From contig JAFTGB010000011.1 in NCBI GenBank assembly GCA_017458125.1, positions 1-64,000 on the forward strand: 64,000 bases of DNA. Reading direction: 5' to 3'. Below the pieces are notes generated by a model that was not told the origin of the DNA, did not search any database, and worked only from the letters and a program-made list of their open reading frames with translations. The position numbers and the translations under genes are program-made. Of the stretch, positions 8,196 through 18,014 are shown piece after piece (the stretch's first letter is position 1; every line of letters starts with the position of its first letter). The DNA is from Prevotella sp. Its GTDB lineage: Bacteria > Bacteroidota > Bacteroidia > Bacteroidales > Bacteroidaceae.

Positions 8196-10169
8196 TCATA
8201 TCAGCGTAGCGTATTCCGAACTATAGCGCAGCATCTGCTGGGTATAGCTCTCGGAATAGTTCAGCTGGACGTCGCAGATGTCACCATTAGCATCAACGAC
8301 AGGCACCATCATGGGATTGATGAAACCCTTATACGGCGCAAGGTTCAGACGGCGGTAACGCTCCAGCACTTCAGCATGCAATGTGGCATCCACCCGGACG
8401 GCATAGCCCTCCACCAACTGTCGGGCCGCTTCATAGTCGCCCTCGCTCTTGATGCGCTGTATCTCGGCCAACAGGCGGGCAAACAACTGGCGCAGCGCCT
8501 CGTAGTCAGTAATGCGGACGTAGCTTTTGCCCTCACGCTGCTCTATCCTGACCACGTCGCCCTGCTCCTGACACCAGTGGGCTATCAGGGCACGGTTGCG
8601 CATGTGTGCCTCCTCTATCTGAGCACCGGGCTGAATGCGTATGAGCTGGGTCATCAGTCCGTTCATGATATACGTGTAATAATGCGACTTGTAGGCCTCA
8701 CGGTCGGGCAACAGACCTAACTCCACCAGCTTCTGGTCGGCTATATAGTAGAGTCCGAACAGGTCGGCACGGGCCTCCTCTATCGTGTTGCCGTATGCCT
8801 TCAGTGCGTCCGGGTCAGTACCTGGCAACAGTTGTCCGCTGCCATGGCCAAGACACTCATGCAGGTCGGTATGCAGTTCGTCACACAAGTCACCGTAACG
8901 CTCTATCATCGACAGCGTTGCCTCGTCAACAACAAACTCTTCCTTGAAGCCACTGCCATGGGCGGCTTTGTTGTAGGCATCGGTGATGTTGGAGATGGTG
9001 ATGCTCTTAGAACCATACTCGGCACGTATCCAGTCGGCGTTGGGCAGATTGATGCCGATGGCCGTGGCGGGATACTCATCGCCGCCCAGCATGGCGGCGC
9101 AGATGGCATTGGCGGTGACGCCCTTGACCTGACGCTTGCGGAAGCGGGGGTCAACAGGCGAATGGTCTTCAAACCACTGGGCATTGCGGCTGATGGTCTG
9201 CGTGCGCCTGGTAGCTTCCAAGTCCTTGTACTCCACGATGCCCTCCCACGAGCCTTTCAGCCCCAGAGGGTCGCCATAGACCTCGATGAAACCGTTGACA
9301 AAGTCGATGCGTCCTTCGTGTTCGCCCACCCATGCTATGCAGTAGTCGTTAAACACGCGCAGGTCACCGGTCTTGTAGAAGTCTATCAGCAGACTGATGA
9401 CCTGGCGCTGGCGTTCGTTCTCGGCCACGGTCAGCGCCTTGTCCAGCCAGTAGACGATGTGACGGATGGCATTGGCATAACGGCCATTGGCTGACCACAC
9501 CTCCTCGCCCACTACTCCGTCACGCTTCACTAACGTCGAGTTCAGCCCATAGGACACGGGAGTCTTGTCGCCGGCGGCCTCTTCCTTCTGACGGCCATAA
9601 TATGCCTCGGCTTCCTGCTGGGTCACTCCCTGATAGAAATTGCAGGCCGACGTGGCCACCAGGTCCTCACCGTCAGCCTGATTGACACGCTTGGGCAGCA
9701 CGTCAGGGTCAAAGATGACGGGGAAAAGCTCGTCGCACAGCTGTTGCACCGTCTCGCCCGACCGCAGGGGCAGACGGCACGGGTCTACGCGTCCGACCAC
9801 CCTGCGCAGATAGTCGCGCGAGAAACCGGGCACGAACTTCTCGCAGCCATAGTGGTGGTAGATGCCGCTGGAGAACCACACGCGTTTCAGATAGACCTCC
9901 ATAGCCTGGAAGTCCGGCGTGTCACGCTCCACTGTCAGGTCGGTATAGACGGCCTCCAGCATCTTGCGTATGCGCAGGTTATAACGTCCGAACTGGTCGA
10001 AGGTGATGTCACGCCCATAAAGGGTGGCCTTCGACAGATAGTAAACCAAAACTTTCTGTGATAAAGACAGTTGCTCAAACCCGTTCAAGCGGTATCTGAG
10101 CAACTGTAAGTCTGCAAAGCGCTCTCCTACATAGTTAAAGCGCTGCGTGTTTACGTCGTTGTTGTTCAT
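8196..10169 (-). CDS. dipeptidyl peptidase III-like metallopeptidase (M49)
   Basis: A 657-residue zinc peptidase expected to remove dipeptides from peptide N-termini. The diagnostic motif HEXXGH is present as HECLGHGSGQ, and the third zinc ligand region EEARADLFGLYYIAD lies about 35 residues later. The protein has no signal peptide, so it is probably cytoplasmic. The start MNNNDVN is chosen because it lies 4 bp after the stop of the AraC-type gene. An ATG 21 bp upstream would overlap that gene. The pair likely forms one transcript. Confidence 0.92.
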   Translation of the reverse strand: MNNNDVNTQRFNYVGERFADLQLLRYRLNGFEQLSLSQKVLVYYLSKATLYGRDITFDQFGRYNLRIRKMLEAVYTDLTVERDTPDFQAMEVYLKRVWFSSGIYHHYGCEKFVPGFSRDYLRRVVGRVDPCRLPLRSGETVQQLCDELFPVIFDPDVLPKRVNQADGEDLVATSACNFYQGVTQQEAEAYYGRQKEEAAGDKTPVSYGLNSTLVKRDGVVGEEVWSANGRYANAIRHIVYWLDKALTVAENERQRQVISLLIDFYKTGDLRVFNDYCIAWVGEHEGRIDFVNGFIEVYGDPLGLKGSWEGIVEYKDLEATRRTQTISRNAQWFEDHSPVDPRFRKRQVKGVTANAICAAMLGGDEYPATAIGINLPNADWIRAEYGSKSITISNITDAYNKAAHGSGFKEEFVVDEATLSMIERYGDLCDELHTDLHECLGHGSGQLLPGTDPDALKAYGNTIEEARADLFGLYYIADQKLVELGLLPDREAYKSHYYTYIMNGLMTQLIRIQPGAQIEEAHMRNRALIAHWCQEQGDVVRIEQREGKSYVRITDYEALRQLFARLLAEIQRIKSEGDYEAARQLVEGYAVRVDATLHAEVLERYRRLNLAPYKGFINPMMVPVVDANGDICDVQLNYSESYTQQMLRYSSEYATLI

Positions 10170-10173
10170 CCAT

Positions 10174-10638
10174 TCAGGCTTTCTTTGCAACCCGTTTGAG
10201 AGTCCTCACCTTTTCTGAAGGGTGCTGGGCAAGTTGCTGAATACGATACTCACGCGGTGTCATCCTCATGATTTTGTAAAACGACGCGTAGAACGACTGT
10301 CTGTTGGCAAAGCCAACCATGTCGCTAACTTCCTCCATACGCAGGTCTTGGTACCTGCGATCAACGAGAATAGCCATCGCTTCCTCAATACGGAACTTGT
10401 TGATGAACGACGTGTAATTCATGTGAAAGCGCACATTGACCACTGCTGATACGTAGCGAGTGTTTGTTCCCAAATCCTCGGCAAGTTTCTTGGCTGAATA
10501 ATTTTTGTCTTTGTACTTTTTCTCCATGACGATGATGTGTAGAATTTTCTCTTTCATCTCGTCCATCAACTTAGGGCTAACAAGGCTTCTGTAGGCGGCC
10601 TCCTTCTCTTTCTTCTCAGTAATGTTGTACTTTGTCAT
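10174..10638 (-). CDS. AraC-type helix-turn-helix regulator
   Basis: A 154-residue protein made almost entirely of a double helix-turn-helix domain. The first HTH is around YSAKKLAEDLGTNTRYVSAVVN and the second around MEEVSDMVGFANRQSFYASF, followed by the typical MTPREYR. There is no ligand-binding domain, so it acts as a stand-alone DNA-binding unit or receives signals by another route. It is transcribed divergently from recQ and immediately upstream of the M49 gene, which it may regulate (inferred from position only). Confidence 0.88.
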   Translation of the reverse strand: MTKYNITEKKEKEAAYRSLVSPKLMDEMKEKILHIIVMEKKYKDKNYSAKKLAEDLGTNTRYVSAVVNVRFHMNYTSFINKFRIEEAMAILVDRRYQDLRMEEVSDMVGFANRQSFYASFYKIMRMTPREYRIQQLAQHPSEKVRTLKRVAKKA

Positions 10639-10683
10639 AACCCTAAATAGTGTTTTATCACATTATTGTTACAATTTCAGCTG

Positions 10684-10691
10684 CAAATATA
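10684..10691 (-). promoter_or_regulatory. -7 box of the AraC-M49 transcript
   Basis: TATATTTG at 10691-10684 lies 46 bp upstream of the AraC-type start codon. No exact TTTG is found 19-21 bp upstream. It faces away from the recQ box at 10736-10743. Confidence 0.55.
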
Positions 10692-10735
10692 CGAAATTTT
10701 TTCCACACTAAAACATTTTTTTCTAAAAAAATTAT

Positions 10736-10743
10736 TAACTTTG
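10736..10743 (+). promoter_or_regulatory. -7 box of recQ
   Basis: TAACTTTG at 10736-10743 is 17 bp before the recQ ATG at 10761 and implies a very short 5' leader of about 10 nt. Confidence 0.6.
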
Positions 10744-10760
10744 TCGAAAAATTTTTATTG

Positions 10761-12584
10761 ATGGACTTTACAGAGATTTTAAAGACCTATTTCGGTTACG
10801 GTTCCTTCCGCCCGCATCAAGAAGAAATCATACAAACTATCGTGAAAGGTGACGACTGCGTAGTGCTCATGCCTACTGGTGGCGGCAAGAGTGTCTGCTA
10901 TCAGGTGCCGGCCATTGCACTGCCTGGCACGGCTGTCGTCGTCTCCCCGCTCATCAGCCTGATGAAGGACCAGGTGGAGGCGCTGCGGGCCAACGGCATA
11001 GAGGCCGAGGCGCTGAACAGTGTCAACGACTACGCGGCAGACACCATCATCCGGCGTAAATGCATGGAAGGCAGCCTGAAGCTCCTCTATATGTCGCCGG
11101 AAAAACTGCTGGCTGAGATTCCGTACCTGCTGAAGCACATCAGCATCTCGCTTTTCGCCATAGACGAAGCCCATTGCATCTCGCAGTGGGGGCACGACTT
11201 CCGGCCGGAGTACAGCCAGTTAGGTATCCTGCACCAGGAGTTTCCCGGCGTGCCCATCATGGCACTGACAGCAACAGCAGACAAGATTACACGTCACGAC
11301 ATCGTGGAACAGCTGAAGCTGCGCGACCCACGCTTCTTCATCTCCAGCTTCGACCGTCCCAACCTGAGCCTCAGTGTCAAGCGAGGCTACACGGGCAAGG
11401 AAAAAGACCAGTTCATCATGAACTTCATCAAGGCTCGCCCTTTAGATGCCGGCATCGTCTACTGCCTCAGCCGAAAGTCGACGGAAAAGCTGTGCAAATA
11501 CCTGTCAGGCAACGGCATACGAGCCACCGTCTACCATGCAGGACTGACACCGCAGGAGCGCAACCAGGCTCAGGAAGCCTTCAAACAGGACAACGTACAG
11601 GTGGTCTGTGCCACCATAGCCTTCGGCATGGGCATCGACAAGGGCAACGTGCGGTGGGTCATCCACTACAACATGCCCAAGAGCATGGAGGGCTTCTATC
11701 AGGAGATAGGCCGTGCCGGGCGCGACGGCGCACCGGCTGAGACCGTGCTCTTCTACTCGCTGGCCGACATCATCCAGCTGCAGCAATTTGCCAAGGACAG
11801 CGGCCAGCAGGACATCAACATGGATAAGCTGCGGCGCATGCAGGAGTACGCCGAGTCTAACGTCTGCCGGCGACGCATACTGCTGAACTACTTCGGAGAA
11901 CAGATGGACCACGACTGCGGCAACTGCGACGTCTGCTACAACCCGCCCACACGGTTCGACGGCACACGCTACGTCCAGATGGCGCTCAGCGCGGTGAAAA
12001 GGGCCGACGAGCAGATACGCACCTCCACCGTCATCGAGATACTCAGGGGCATCCCCTCGCCTACTGTCAGGCGTCACCAGTACGACAGTCTGAAGACCTT
12101 TGGCGTGGGCAAGGAGGTCAGCACTCAGGACTGGCAGGACTACCTGTTGCAGATGCTGCAGATGGGGTTCTTCGAGATTGCCTACAACGAGGGCAACAAG
12201 GTGCGCCTGACACCCAGCGGTGCCGACGTGCTCTACGGGCGCAAGCAGGCCGAGCTGTGCGTCATTGACCGCAGCACCAAGGCTACGGCTATGCCCAAGC
12301 GGCACCTGCACTTGGAGATTCCAAGCATCAGCATTCCCGGACTGCCCCAAACCCATGGCGTGGAGGACCCGAAGCTCTTCGAGGCCTTGCGTGCGCTGCG
12401 TCGCCAGTGTGCGGAAGAAGAAGGGTTCCCGCCTTACATCGTCTTCAGCGACAAGGTGTTGCACTCGCTGGCCACCGTCAAGCCCACAACGCTCGAACAG
12501 TTCGGCTTCATCCCCGGCATCGGCGAGCACAAGCGACAGAAGTACGGTCAACGCTTCGTGTCACTCATCAGCAAGTATGTGTGA
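10761..12584 (+). CDS. recQ: ATP-dependent DNA helicase RecQ
   Basis: A 607-residue 3'-5' DNA helicase for recombination and repair. Walker A is MPTGGGKSVC, the DEAH box is AIDEAHCISQWGHDFRPEY, and motif VI is IGRAGRDG. The zinc site of the RQC domain is C-R-R-R then CGNCDVC. A winged helix follows, and a C-terminal HRDC domain (about the last 90 residues) ends in GIGEHKRQKYGQRFV. The frame is open 37 codons upstream but those residues are AT-rich leader, so MDFTEILK is taken as the start. Its stop codon directly abuts that of the convergent yihY gene. Confidence 0.96.
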   Translation: MDFTEILKTYFGYGSFRPHQEEIIQTIVKGDDCVVLMPTGGGKSVCYQVPAIALPGTAVVVSPLISLMKDQVEALRANGIEAEALNSVNDYAADTIIRRKCMEGSLKLLYMSPEKLLAEIPYLLKHISISLFAIDEAHCISQWGHDFRPEYSQLGILHQEFPGVPIMALTATADKITRHDIVEQLKLRDPRFFISSFDRPNLSLSVKRGYTGKEKDQFIMNFIKARPLDAGIVYCLSRKSTEKLCKYLSGNGIRATVYHAGLTPQERNQAQEAFKQDNVQVVCATIAFGMGIDKGNVRWVIHYNMPKSMEGFYQEIGRAGRDGAPAETVLFYSLADIIQLQQFAKDSGQQDINMDKLRRMQEYAESNVCRRRILLNYFGEQMDHDCGNCDVCYNPPTRFDGTRYVQMALSAVKRADEQIRTSTVIEILRGIPSPTVRRHQYDSLKTFGVGKEVSTQDWQDYLLQMLQMGFFEIAYNEGNKVRLTPSGADVLYGRKQAELCVIDRSTKATAMPKRHLHLEIPSISIPGLPQTHGVEDPKLFEALRALRRQCAEEEGFPPYIVFSDKVLHSLATVKPTTLEQFGFIPGIGEHKRQKYGQRFVSLISKYV

Positions 12585-13898
12585 TTACAATTCCCTGAGC
12601 GGAATGGAGCGTGCTTCACGCAGATAGCCGTTTCGCAGCTTGAGCACTTTCTTCCATTCCTCACCAAGCAGCTCTCTGAAGTCCAGGTCTATCTTCCACT
12701 GCCCGCGTGCCTCCAGACGGTCTATCATGGTACCCAACGTCATGTTCTGCAAATCCTCGGCAGGCATGAAACGGCTTTCGTCACCCTTCTCGTCACCGGA
12801 AATCTCAACCAGCATGCGGGCGTCAATCAACTCATAGACCAGGTCGGTGACGAAGCGGATGGGGATGGAAGTGGCCTGACGCAGCTCCAGCACGGTGTAG
12901 GGCTGGCCACCCTCGGCGAAGCGGCGGCAGATGCGCCCCATCAGCATGCCGCACAACATCAGACGGTAGCGGTGGCTGATTTCGCCGGCATGGGCGTCGT
13001 AGTCATAATAGTCCAGGTTCTGGTTGGTGTAGCACAGCTCGGCCCCGAACAGGCAGATGGTCCACGAAATCTGCATCCACAGCATGAACAGGGGCAAGGC
13101 GGCAAAGGAGCCGTAGATGGCATTGTAGCTGGAGAGGAAGACCTGCGAGTGGATATAGACGAACTGCAGTCCCTGCATGGCGATACCGGCGAGTATGCCC
13201 GGCACCACGGCGTTGGAGGGTTTCACCCTCGTGTTGGGCATGAAGATGTAGAGCGCAATGAACATGGCCGACATCAGCACGTAGGGTATCAGGTCTATCA
13301 GCGTGCGCACTGCAGCGTCCAGCATCAGGAAGTCGGGCACGCTGTTGGCCGCAGTGGCTATGAAGATGCTGATACCCGACGAAAGCACTATCAGTATGGG
13401 GAAGACGAAGAACATGGCCAGATAGTCGGTAAACGTACGGAACATGGAGCGCGACTTCTTGACCTGCCATATCTCGTTAAACGTGTCCTCGATGTTGCTC
13501 ACCAGCATGAGCACCGTGTAGAGCATGAACAATAGTCCTATGCCCAAGAACACCCCGCTCTTGGTGTGCACCAGATAACTGTTGACGAACCCGATGATGA
13601 TGTCGGCGGCCTGAGGCTGCGTGGAGAAAGCATTGCGAAACCACACCTCAATATACTTGCTGTAGCCGAAACCGCGGGCAATGGCGAAGAACACGGCCAG
13701 GATGGGCACTATGGCCAGCAACGTGGAGTAAGTCAGGGCCGAGGCACGGGACAGGACACGCTTGGCGGTGAAGAAGCGTACGGCGAGCACCACCTTCTTC
13801 AGCAGCACCACCATAAGGTATTGCACTGCAGACACGTCGGCACGCGTGATGCGCCATATATCTGTTGTCAAGAACTTCATCAGTCGCTCAAGTCCCAT
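12585..13898 (-). CDS. YihY/BrkB-family inner membrane protein
   Basis: A 437-residue protein with about six hydrophobic spans in residues 40-290 (for example LLAIVPILAVFFAIA and LPLFMLWMQISWTICLFGAEL), and the family features TYSTLLAIVPILAVFF and YGSFAALPLF. A cytoplasmic C-terminal domain of about 130 residues follows and looks like a winged helix. The family was once miscalled RNase BN. Its transport or other role is unresolved. It overlaps nothing but is end-to-end with recQ. Confidence 0.88.
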   Translation of the reverse strand: MGLERLMKFLTTDIWRITRADVSAVQYLMVVLLKKVVLAVRFFTAKRVLSRASALTYSTLLAIVPILAVFFAIARGFGYSKYIEVWFRNAFSTQPQAADIIIGFVNSYLVHTKSGVFLGIGLLFMLYTVLMLVSNIEDTFNEIWQVKKSRSMFRTFTDYLAMFFVFPILIVLSSGISIFIATAANSVPDFLMLDAAVRTLIDLIPYVLMSAMFIALYIFMPNTRVKPSNAVVPGILAGIAMQGLQFVYIHSQVFLSSYNAIYGSFAALPLFMLWMQISWTICLFGAELCYTNQNLDYYDYDAHAGEISHRYRLMLCGMLMGRICRRFAEGGQPYTVLELRQATSIPIRFVTDLVYELIDARMLVEISGDEKGDESRFMPAEDLQNMTLGTMIDRLEARGQWKIDLDFRELLGEEWKKVLKLRNGYLREARSIPLREL

Positions 13899-13943
13899 AG
13901 CCGTTCTGAAGCATTCGTTATTACTACACCTAATTATATATAA

Positions 13944-14325
13944 AGGAAAGCAGTGTCCCTGTAAGCCGGGTTCTGTACCTTGCTAGTGCAAGGTGCCTGT
14001 CATTTATCTACTCCGCGGGTTACCCCACGGCTGAAGCATTCCACCCTCCGTCGTGACCGGAAGTCTCGGACGGACAGCCCTCAGACGACGGTTTACGCGA
14101 ACTTGCAGCCTCCAGACGGAACAGCCCAACGATTGCCCGTTGGCTGGTGGGCTCTTACCCCACCTTCTCACCCTTACCTTGCCGGGCAAGGCGGTTGTTT
14201 TCTTCTTCCGGCTCCAGCTGTCACCAACTGCTGGCACTTTCACCAGTGGAGCGTCCTGCGCTGCCCGGACTTTCCTCTCGTGCCCTCCTGGGCACCAGCG
14301 ACAGGCCGGGGCACTGCTTTCCTGC
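13944..14325 (-). ncRNA. rnpB: RNase P RNA, bacterial class A
   Basis: The minus strand carries the class A signatures: near the 5' end GAGGAAAGTCCGGGC (around 14265-14281), and near the 3' end ACAGAACCCGGCTTACAGG. The P1 helix is clear, with GGAAAGCAGTG (14322-14312) pairing with CACTGCTTTCC (13955-13945). With protein RnpA it cleaves tRNA 5' leaders. A TAATTTTG box at 14336-14329 places the transcription start at about the first P1 base. There are no credible ORFs in it. Confidence 0.96.
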
Positions 14326-14328
14326 GTG

Positions 14329-14336
14329 CAAAATTA
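14329..14336 (-). promoter_or_regulatory. rnpB: -7 box of rnpB
   Basis: TAATTTTG at 14336-14329, 7-8 bp upstream of the first paired base of RNase P RNA, which is the expected distance for a Bacteroidetes -7 element. Confidence 0.75.
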
Positions 14337-14396
14337 CGAAAATTTTTCCGATAATCATTCAGGGCCTGCATTTTTTTGGGGAAAGTAAGCCTACTT

Positions 14397-14428
14397 TTTG
14401 GTCAGTCCATTTTTTTGTATTAATTTTG
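14397..14428 (+). promoter_or_regulatory. consensus promoter of the stand-alone carB
   Basis: TTTG at 14397-14400, exactly 20 bp, then TAATTTTG at 14421-14428. The predicted leader before the ATG at 14465 is about 30 nt. Confidence 0.85.
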
Positions 14429-14464
14429 CACGTTGAAACGGAATCAAAACTTAACATCCAGAAT

Positions 14465-17400
14465 ATGACTAAGAAACTCAAGAAGGTGCTCGTATTAGGT
14501 TCGGGTGCCCTGAAAATCGGACAGGCTGGCGAGTTTGACTACTCAGGCTCGCAGGCCCTGAAGGCATTGCGCGAGGAAGGTATCTCCTCGGTGTTAGTAA
14601 ACCCCAACATTGCTACCATCCAGACCTCAGAGGGTATTGCCGACAAAGTGTACTTCCAGCCCGTGACCACGCACTTCGTGACGGAAATCATCAAGAAGGA
14701 GCGTCCCGACGGCATCCTGCTGGCCTTCGGCGGACAGACGGCGCTGAACTGCGGCACGGAGCTCTACCAGACTGGCGTGCTCCGGGAGTACGGTGTCCAG
14801 GTGCTGGGCACCAGTGTCGAGGCCATCATGAACACCGAGGACCGCGACCTCTTCGTCAAGAAGCTGGACGAAATCAGCCTGAAGGTTCCTGTCTCGCACG
14901 CTGTCGAAAACATGGACGATGCCCTGAAGGCAGCCCGCGAAATCGGTTTCCCCATCATGATCCGTTCGGCTTACGCCTTAGGAGGCTTAGGCTCAGGCAT
15001 CTGCCCTGACGAGAAGGCTTTCGTCGAGCTGGCCGAGAGTGCCTTCACCTTCGCTCCTCAGATTCTGGTGGAGGAGTCGCTGAAGGGCTGGAAGGAGATT
15101 GAGTTCGAGTGCATCCGCGACGCCAACGACCACTGCTTCACCGTGGCTTCCATGGAGAACTTCGACCCGCTTGGCATCCACACCGGCGAGTCCATCGTGG
15201 TGGCTCCCACCTGCTCGCTGACAGAAGAGCAGGTCAAGATGCTGCAGGACATCACCATACGCTGCGTGCGCCACCTGAACATCGTCGGTGAGTGCAACAT
15301 CCAGTTTGCCTTCAACGCGCAGACCAACGACTACCGCATCATCGAGATAAACGCCCGCTTGAGCCGAAGCTCGGCACTGGCCTCAAAGGCAACGGGTTAT
15401 CCCCTCGCCTTCGTCGCTGCCAAGATAGCCCTGGGCTACACGCTGGACCAGATTGGCGAGATGGGTACGACATCGTCAGCATACGTTGCTCCGTCGCTCG
15501 ACTACATGATATGCAAGATACCCCGCTGGGACTTGACCAAGTTCGCAGGTGTCAGCCGTCTCATCGGCTCGTCCATGAAGTCGGTAGGCGAAATCATGTC
15601 CATAGGACGCTCCTTCGAGGAGATGATCCAGAAGGGCCTGCGCATGATAGGCCAGGGCATGCACGGCTTCGTAGGCAACGACCACACCAAGTTTGAAGAC
15701 CTTGACAAGGAACTGGCCAACCCCACCGACCTGCGCATCTTTGCCATCGCACAGGCTCTGGAGGAGGGCTACAGCGTCGAGCGCATCGAAGCACTCACCA
15801 AGATTGACGTCTGGTTCCTGGAGCGCCTGAAGCACATCGTGGACCTGAAGCATGAACTGCAGAAATACAACAAGTTAGAGGAATTGCCTGACGCTTTGCT
15901 GCTGGAGGTGAAGCAGTGCGGCTTCTCCGACTTCCAGATAGCACGCTTCGTACTGAAGCCCCAGGGCGGCAACATGGAGAAGGAGAACCTTGAAGTGCGC
16001 CAGTACCGCAAGGAACGCGGCATCATGCCCTCGGTGAAGCGCATACCCACCGTGGCCTCCGAGCATCCCGAGCTCACCAACTACCTCTACTTCACCTATA
16101 CGCATACACCTGCCTTCGCCACGCCCGACGGCAAGCCTTACCAGCCCAAGCACGACATCAGCTACTACAAGAACGAGAAGTCGGTCATCGTGCTGGGCTC
16201 CGGAGCCTACCGCATCGGCTCCAGCGTGGAGTTCGACTGGTGCTCGGTGAACGCCATCAACACGGCACGCAAGCTGGGGTACAAGAGCATCATGATCAAC
16301 TACAACCCCGAGACCGTATCGACCGACTACGACATGTGCGACCGACTCTACTTCGACGAACTGTCACTGGAGCGCGTGCTCGACGTCATCGACCTGGAGT
16401 CGCCCCGCGGCGTCATCGTCAGCGTGGGCGGACAGATACCCAACAACCTGGCCATGAAGCTGCACCGTCAGGGCGTGCCCGTCTTAGGCACCAGTCCGGT
16501 CGACATCGACCGCGCCGAGAACCGCGACAAGTTCTCGGCCATGCTCGACAAGTTAGGCATCGACCAGCCCGCATGGCGCGCGCTGACCTCGTTCGACGAC
16601 ATCAAGGAGTTCGTCTCCGAGGTGGGCTACCCCGTGCTGGTGCGCCCCAGCTACGTGCTCTCCGGCGCAGCCATGAACGTATGCTACGACGATGAGGAGC
16701 TGCACCGCTTCCTCAACATGGCTACCGAGGTCAGCAAGGAGTTCCCTGTCGTCGTCTCGCAGTTCATGCAGGAGACCAAGGAGATAGAGTTCGACGCCGT
16801 GGCCGACAAGGGCGAGGTGGTCGAGTATGCCATCTCCGAGCACGTCGAGTATGCCGGTGTGCACTCCGGCGACGCCACCATGGTGTTCCCCGCCCAGCAC
16901 ATCTATTTCTCGACCGTACGCCAGATTAAGAAGATTGCACGCAAGATAGCCAAGGAGCTGAACATCTCTGGCCCGTTCAACATCCAGTTCCTGGCCAAGA
17001 ACCGCGAGGTGAAGGTCATCGAGTGCAACCTGCGTGCCTCACGCTCGTTCCCCTTCGTATCGAAGATACTGAAGCGCAACTTCATCGAGACGGCTACCAA
17101 AATCATGCTTGACGCCCCCTACCAGAAACCCGAGAGGTTCGAGTTCGACATCGACCGCATCGGTGTCAAGGCCTCGCAGTTCTCGTTTGCACGACTGCAG
17201 AATGCCGACCCCGTGCTGGGTGTCGACATGTCGTCAACGGGCGAGGTGGGCTGTCTGGGCGACGACCTCAACGAGGCCCTGCTCAACGCCCTCATTGCCA
17301 CGGGCTACAAACTGCCCAAGGACGGCTCCAGCATTCTCATCTCGTCAGGTGCCGCCAAGGGCAAGGTCAGCCTCCTGGAGCCTGCCAAGCAACTGGTGAA

Positions 17401-17731
17401 GAAGGGCTACAAGGTCTATGCCACCGGCGGCACGGCCAAGTTCTTCAACGACAACGGCGTTCAGGCTACGGCAGTCTGCTGGCCCGACGAGGACGGCGAG
17501 AACAACGTCATGGACATGATAGCACAGCACAAGTTCGACCTCATTGTCAACGTGCCCAAGAACCACACCAAGCGCGAGCTGACCAACGGCTACCGCATAC
17601 GCCGCGCTGCCATCGACCACAACACTCCGCTGATGACCAACGTGCGGCTGGCAAAGGCCTACATCGAGGCCTTCACCGCCCTGAAGGAACAGGACATCAA
17701 AATCAAGTCGTGGCAGGAGTACAACTCATAA
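14465..17731 (+). CDS. carB: carbamoyl-phosphate synthase large subunit, stand-alone copy
   Basis: A 1088-residue protein with two ATP-grasp halves (about 1-400 and 560-940) and a C-terminal MGS-like allosteric domain (about 950-1088, containing KVYATGGTAKFF). It makes carbamoyl phosphate from bicarbonate, glutamine-derived ammonia and ATP. The start is IGQAGEFDYSGSQALKAL followed by NPNIATIQTS, a wording I associate with the eukaryotic CPS II-like branch rather than the E. coli type. All major motifs look intact (SMENFDPLGIHTGES, EINARLSRSSALASKATGYPLA, ECNLRASRSFPFVSK). There is no adjacent carA. A second full copy lies at 22557-25823. Confidence 0.93.
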   Translation: MTKKLKKVLVLGSGALKIGQAGEFDYSGSQALKALREEGISSVLVNPNIATIQTSEGIADKVYFQPVTTHFVTEIIKKERPDGILLAFGGQTALNCGTELYQTGVLREYGVQVLGTSVEAIMNTEDRDLFVKKLDEISLKVPVSHAVENMDDALKAAREIGFPIMIRSAYALGGLGSGICPDEKAFVELAESAFTFAPQILVEESLKGWKEIEFECIRDANDHCFTVASMENFDPLGIHTGESIVVAPTCSLTEEQVKMLQDITIRCVRHLNIVGECNIQFAFNAQTNDYRIIEINARLSRSSALASKATGYPLAFVAAKIALGYTLDQIGEMGTTSSAYVAPSLDYMICKIPRWDLTKFAGVSRLIGSSMKSVGEIMSIGRSFEEMIQKGLRMIGQGMHGFVGNDHTKFEDLDKELANPTDLRIFAIAQALEEGYSVERIEALTKIDVWFLERLKHIVDLKHELQKYNKLEELPDALLLEVKQCGFSDFQIARFVLKPQGGNMEKENLEVRQYRKERGIMPSVKRIPTVASEHPELTNYLYFTYTHTPAFATPDGKPYQPKHDISYYKNEKSVIVLGSGAYRIGSSVEFDWCSVNAINTARKLGYKSIMINYNPETVSTDYDMCDRLYFDELSLERVLDVIDLESPRGVIVSVGGQIPNNLAMKLHRQGVPVLGTSPVDIDRAENRDKFSAMLDKLGIDQPAWRALTSFDDIKEFVSEVGYPVLVRPSYVLSGAAMNVCYDDEELHRFLNMATEVSKEFPVVVSQFMQETKEIEFDAVADKGEVVEYAISEHVEYAGVHSGDATMVFPAQHIYFSTVRQIKKIARKIAKELNISGPFNIQFLAKNREVKVIECNLRASRSFPFVSKILKRNFIETATKIMLDAPYQKPERFEFDIDRIGVKASQFSFARLQNADPVLGVDMSSTGEVGCLGDDLNEALLNALIATGYKLPKDGSSILISSGAAKGKVSLLEPAKQLVKKGYKVYATGGTAKFFNDNGVQATAVCWPDEDGENNVMDMIAQHKFDLIVNVPKNHTKRELTNGYRIRRAAIDHNTPLMTNVRLAKAYIEAFTALKEQDIKIKSWQEYNS

Positions 17732-17787
17732 CGCACGAAGAATGACACGAAGAGGATAAGCGTCGTCCGCGACAATCCAAGAGTTCG

Positions 17788-17834
17788 GCTTCGAGCATGA
17801 CCCGTCTGTGGCATGCCGAAGCTGACTTTTTTTT
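17788..17834 (+). terminator. intrinsic terminator of stand-alone carB
   Basis: GCTTCG-A-GCATG (17788-17799) pairs with CATGCCGAAGC (17812-17822), an 11-bp stem with one bulged A. It is followed within 4 nt by eight T residues. Confidence 0.85.
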
Positions 17835-17925
17835 ACCTCAGCCAACAGCCTCATACAAATTATTTGTAAAAAATACTACTTGTGCAGGCACACGGGAAAA
17901 TAATGGGAAAATTAATGAAGAAAAA

Positions 17926-17957
17926 TTTGGACGTTAAGAAAAATTATAGTAAATTTG
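17926..17957 (+). promoter_or_regulatory. orphan consensus promoter
   Basis: TTTG at 17926-17929, 20 bp, then TAAATTTG at 17950-17957, an exact match to the Bacteroidetes consensus. No complete gene follows on this strand. The next intact gene is convergent. Confidence 0.75.
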
Positions 17958-18014
17958 CATCGTTATCCTGAAAACAATCTTTTTACCTTAAAAGGACTAA
18001 TACCTATTGAAGAT

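Larger units (their letters stand above)
17732..18014. other. non-coding region after carB: terminator and orphan promoter
   Basis: This stretch holds the carB terminator (17788-17834) and a perfect consensus promoter (17926-17957) on the plus strand followed by a 57-nt leader that ends at the short frame 18015-18161. No gene is visible in the rest. Confidence 0.7.

Noticed and set aside
14147..14464. N-terminal extension of the stand-alone CarB
   Set aside because: The extension would be translated from the antisense of RNase P RNA and lies upstream of a consensus promoter at 14397-14428.
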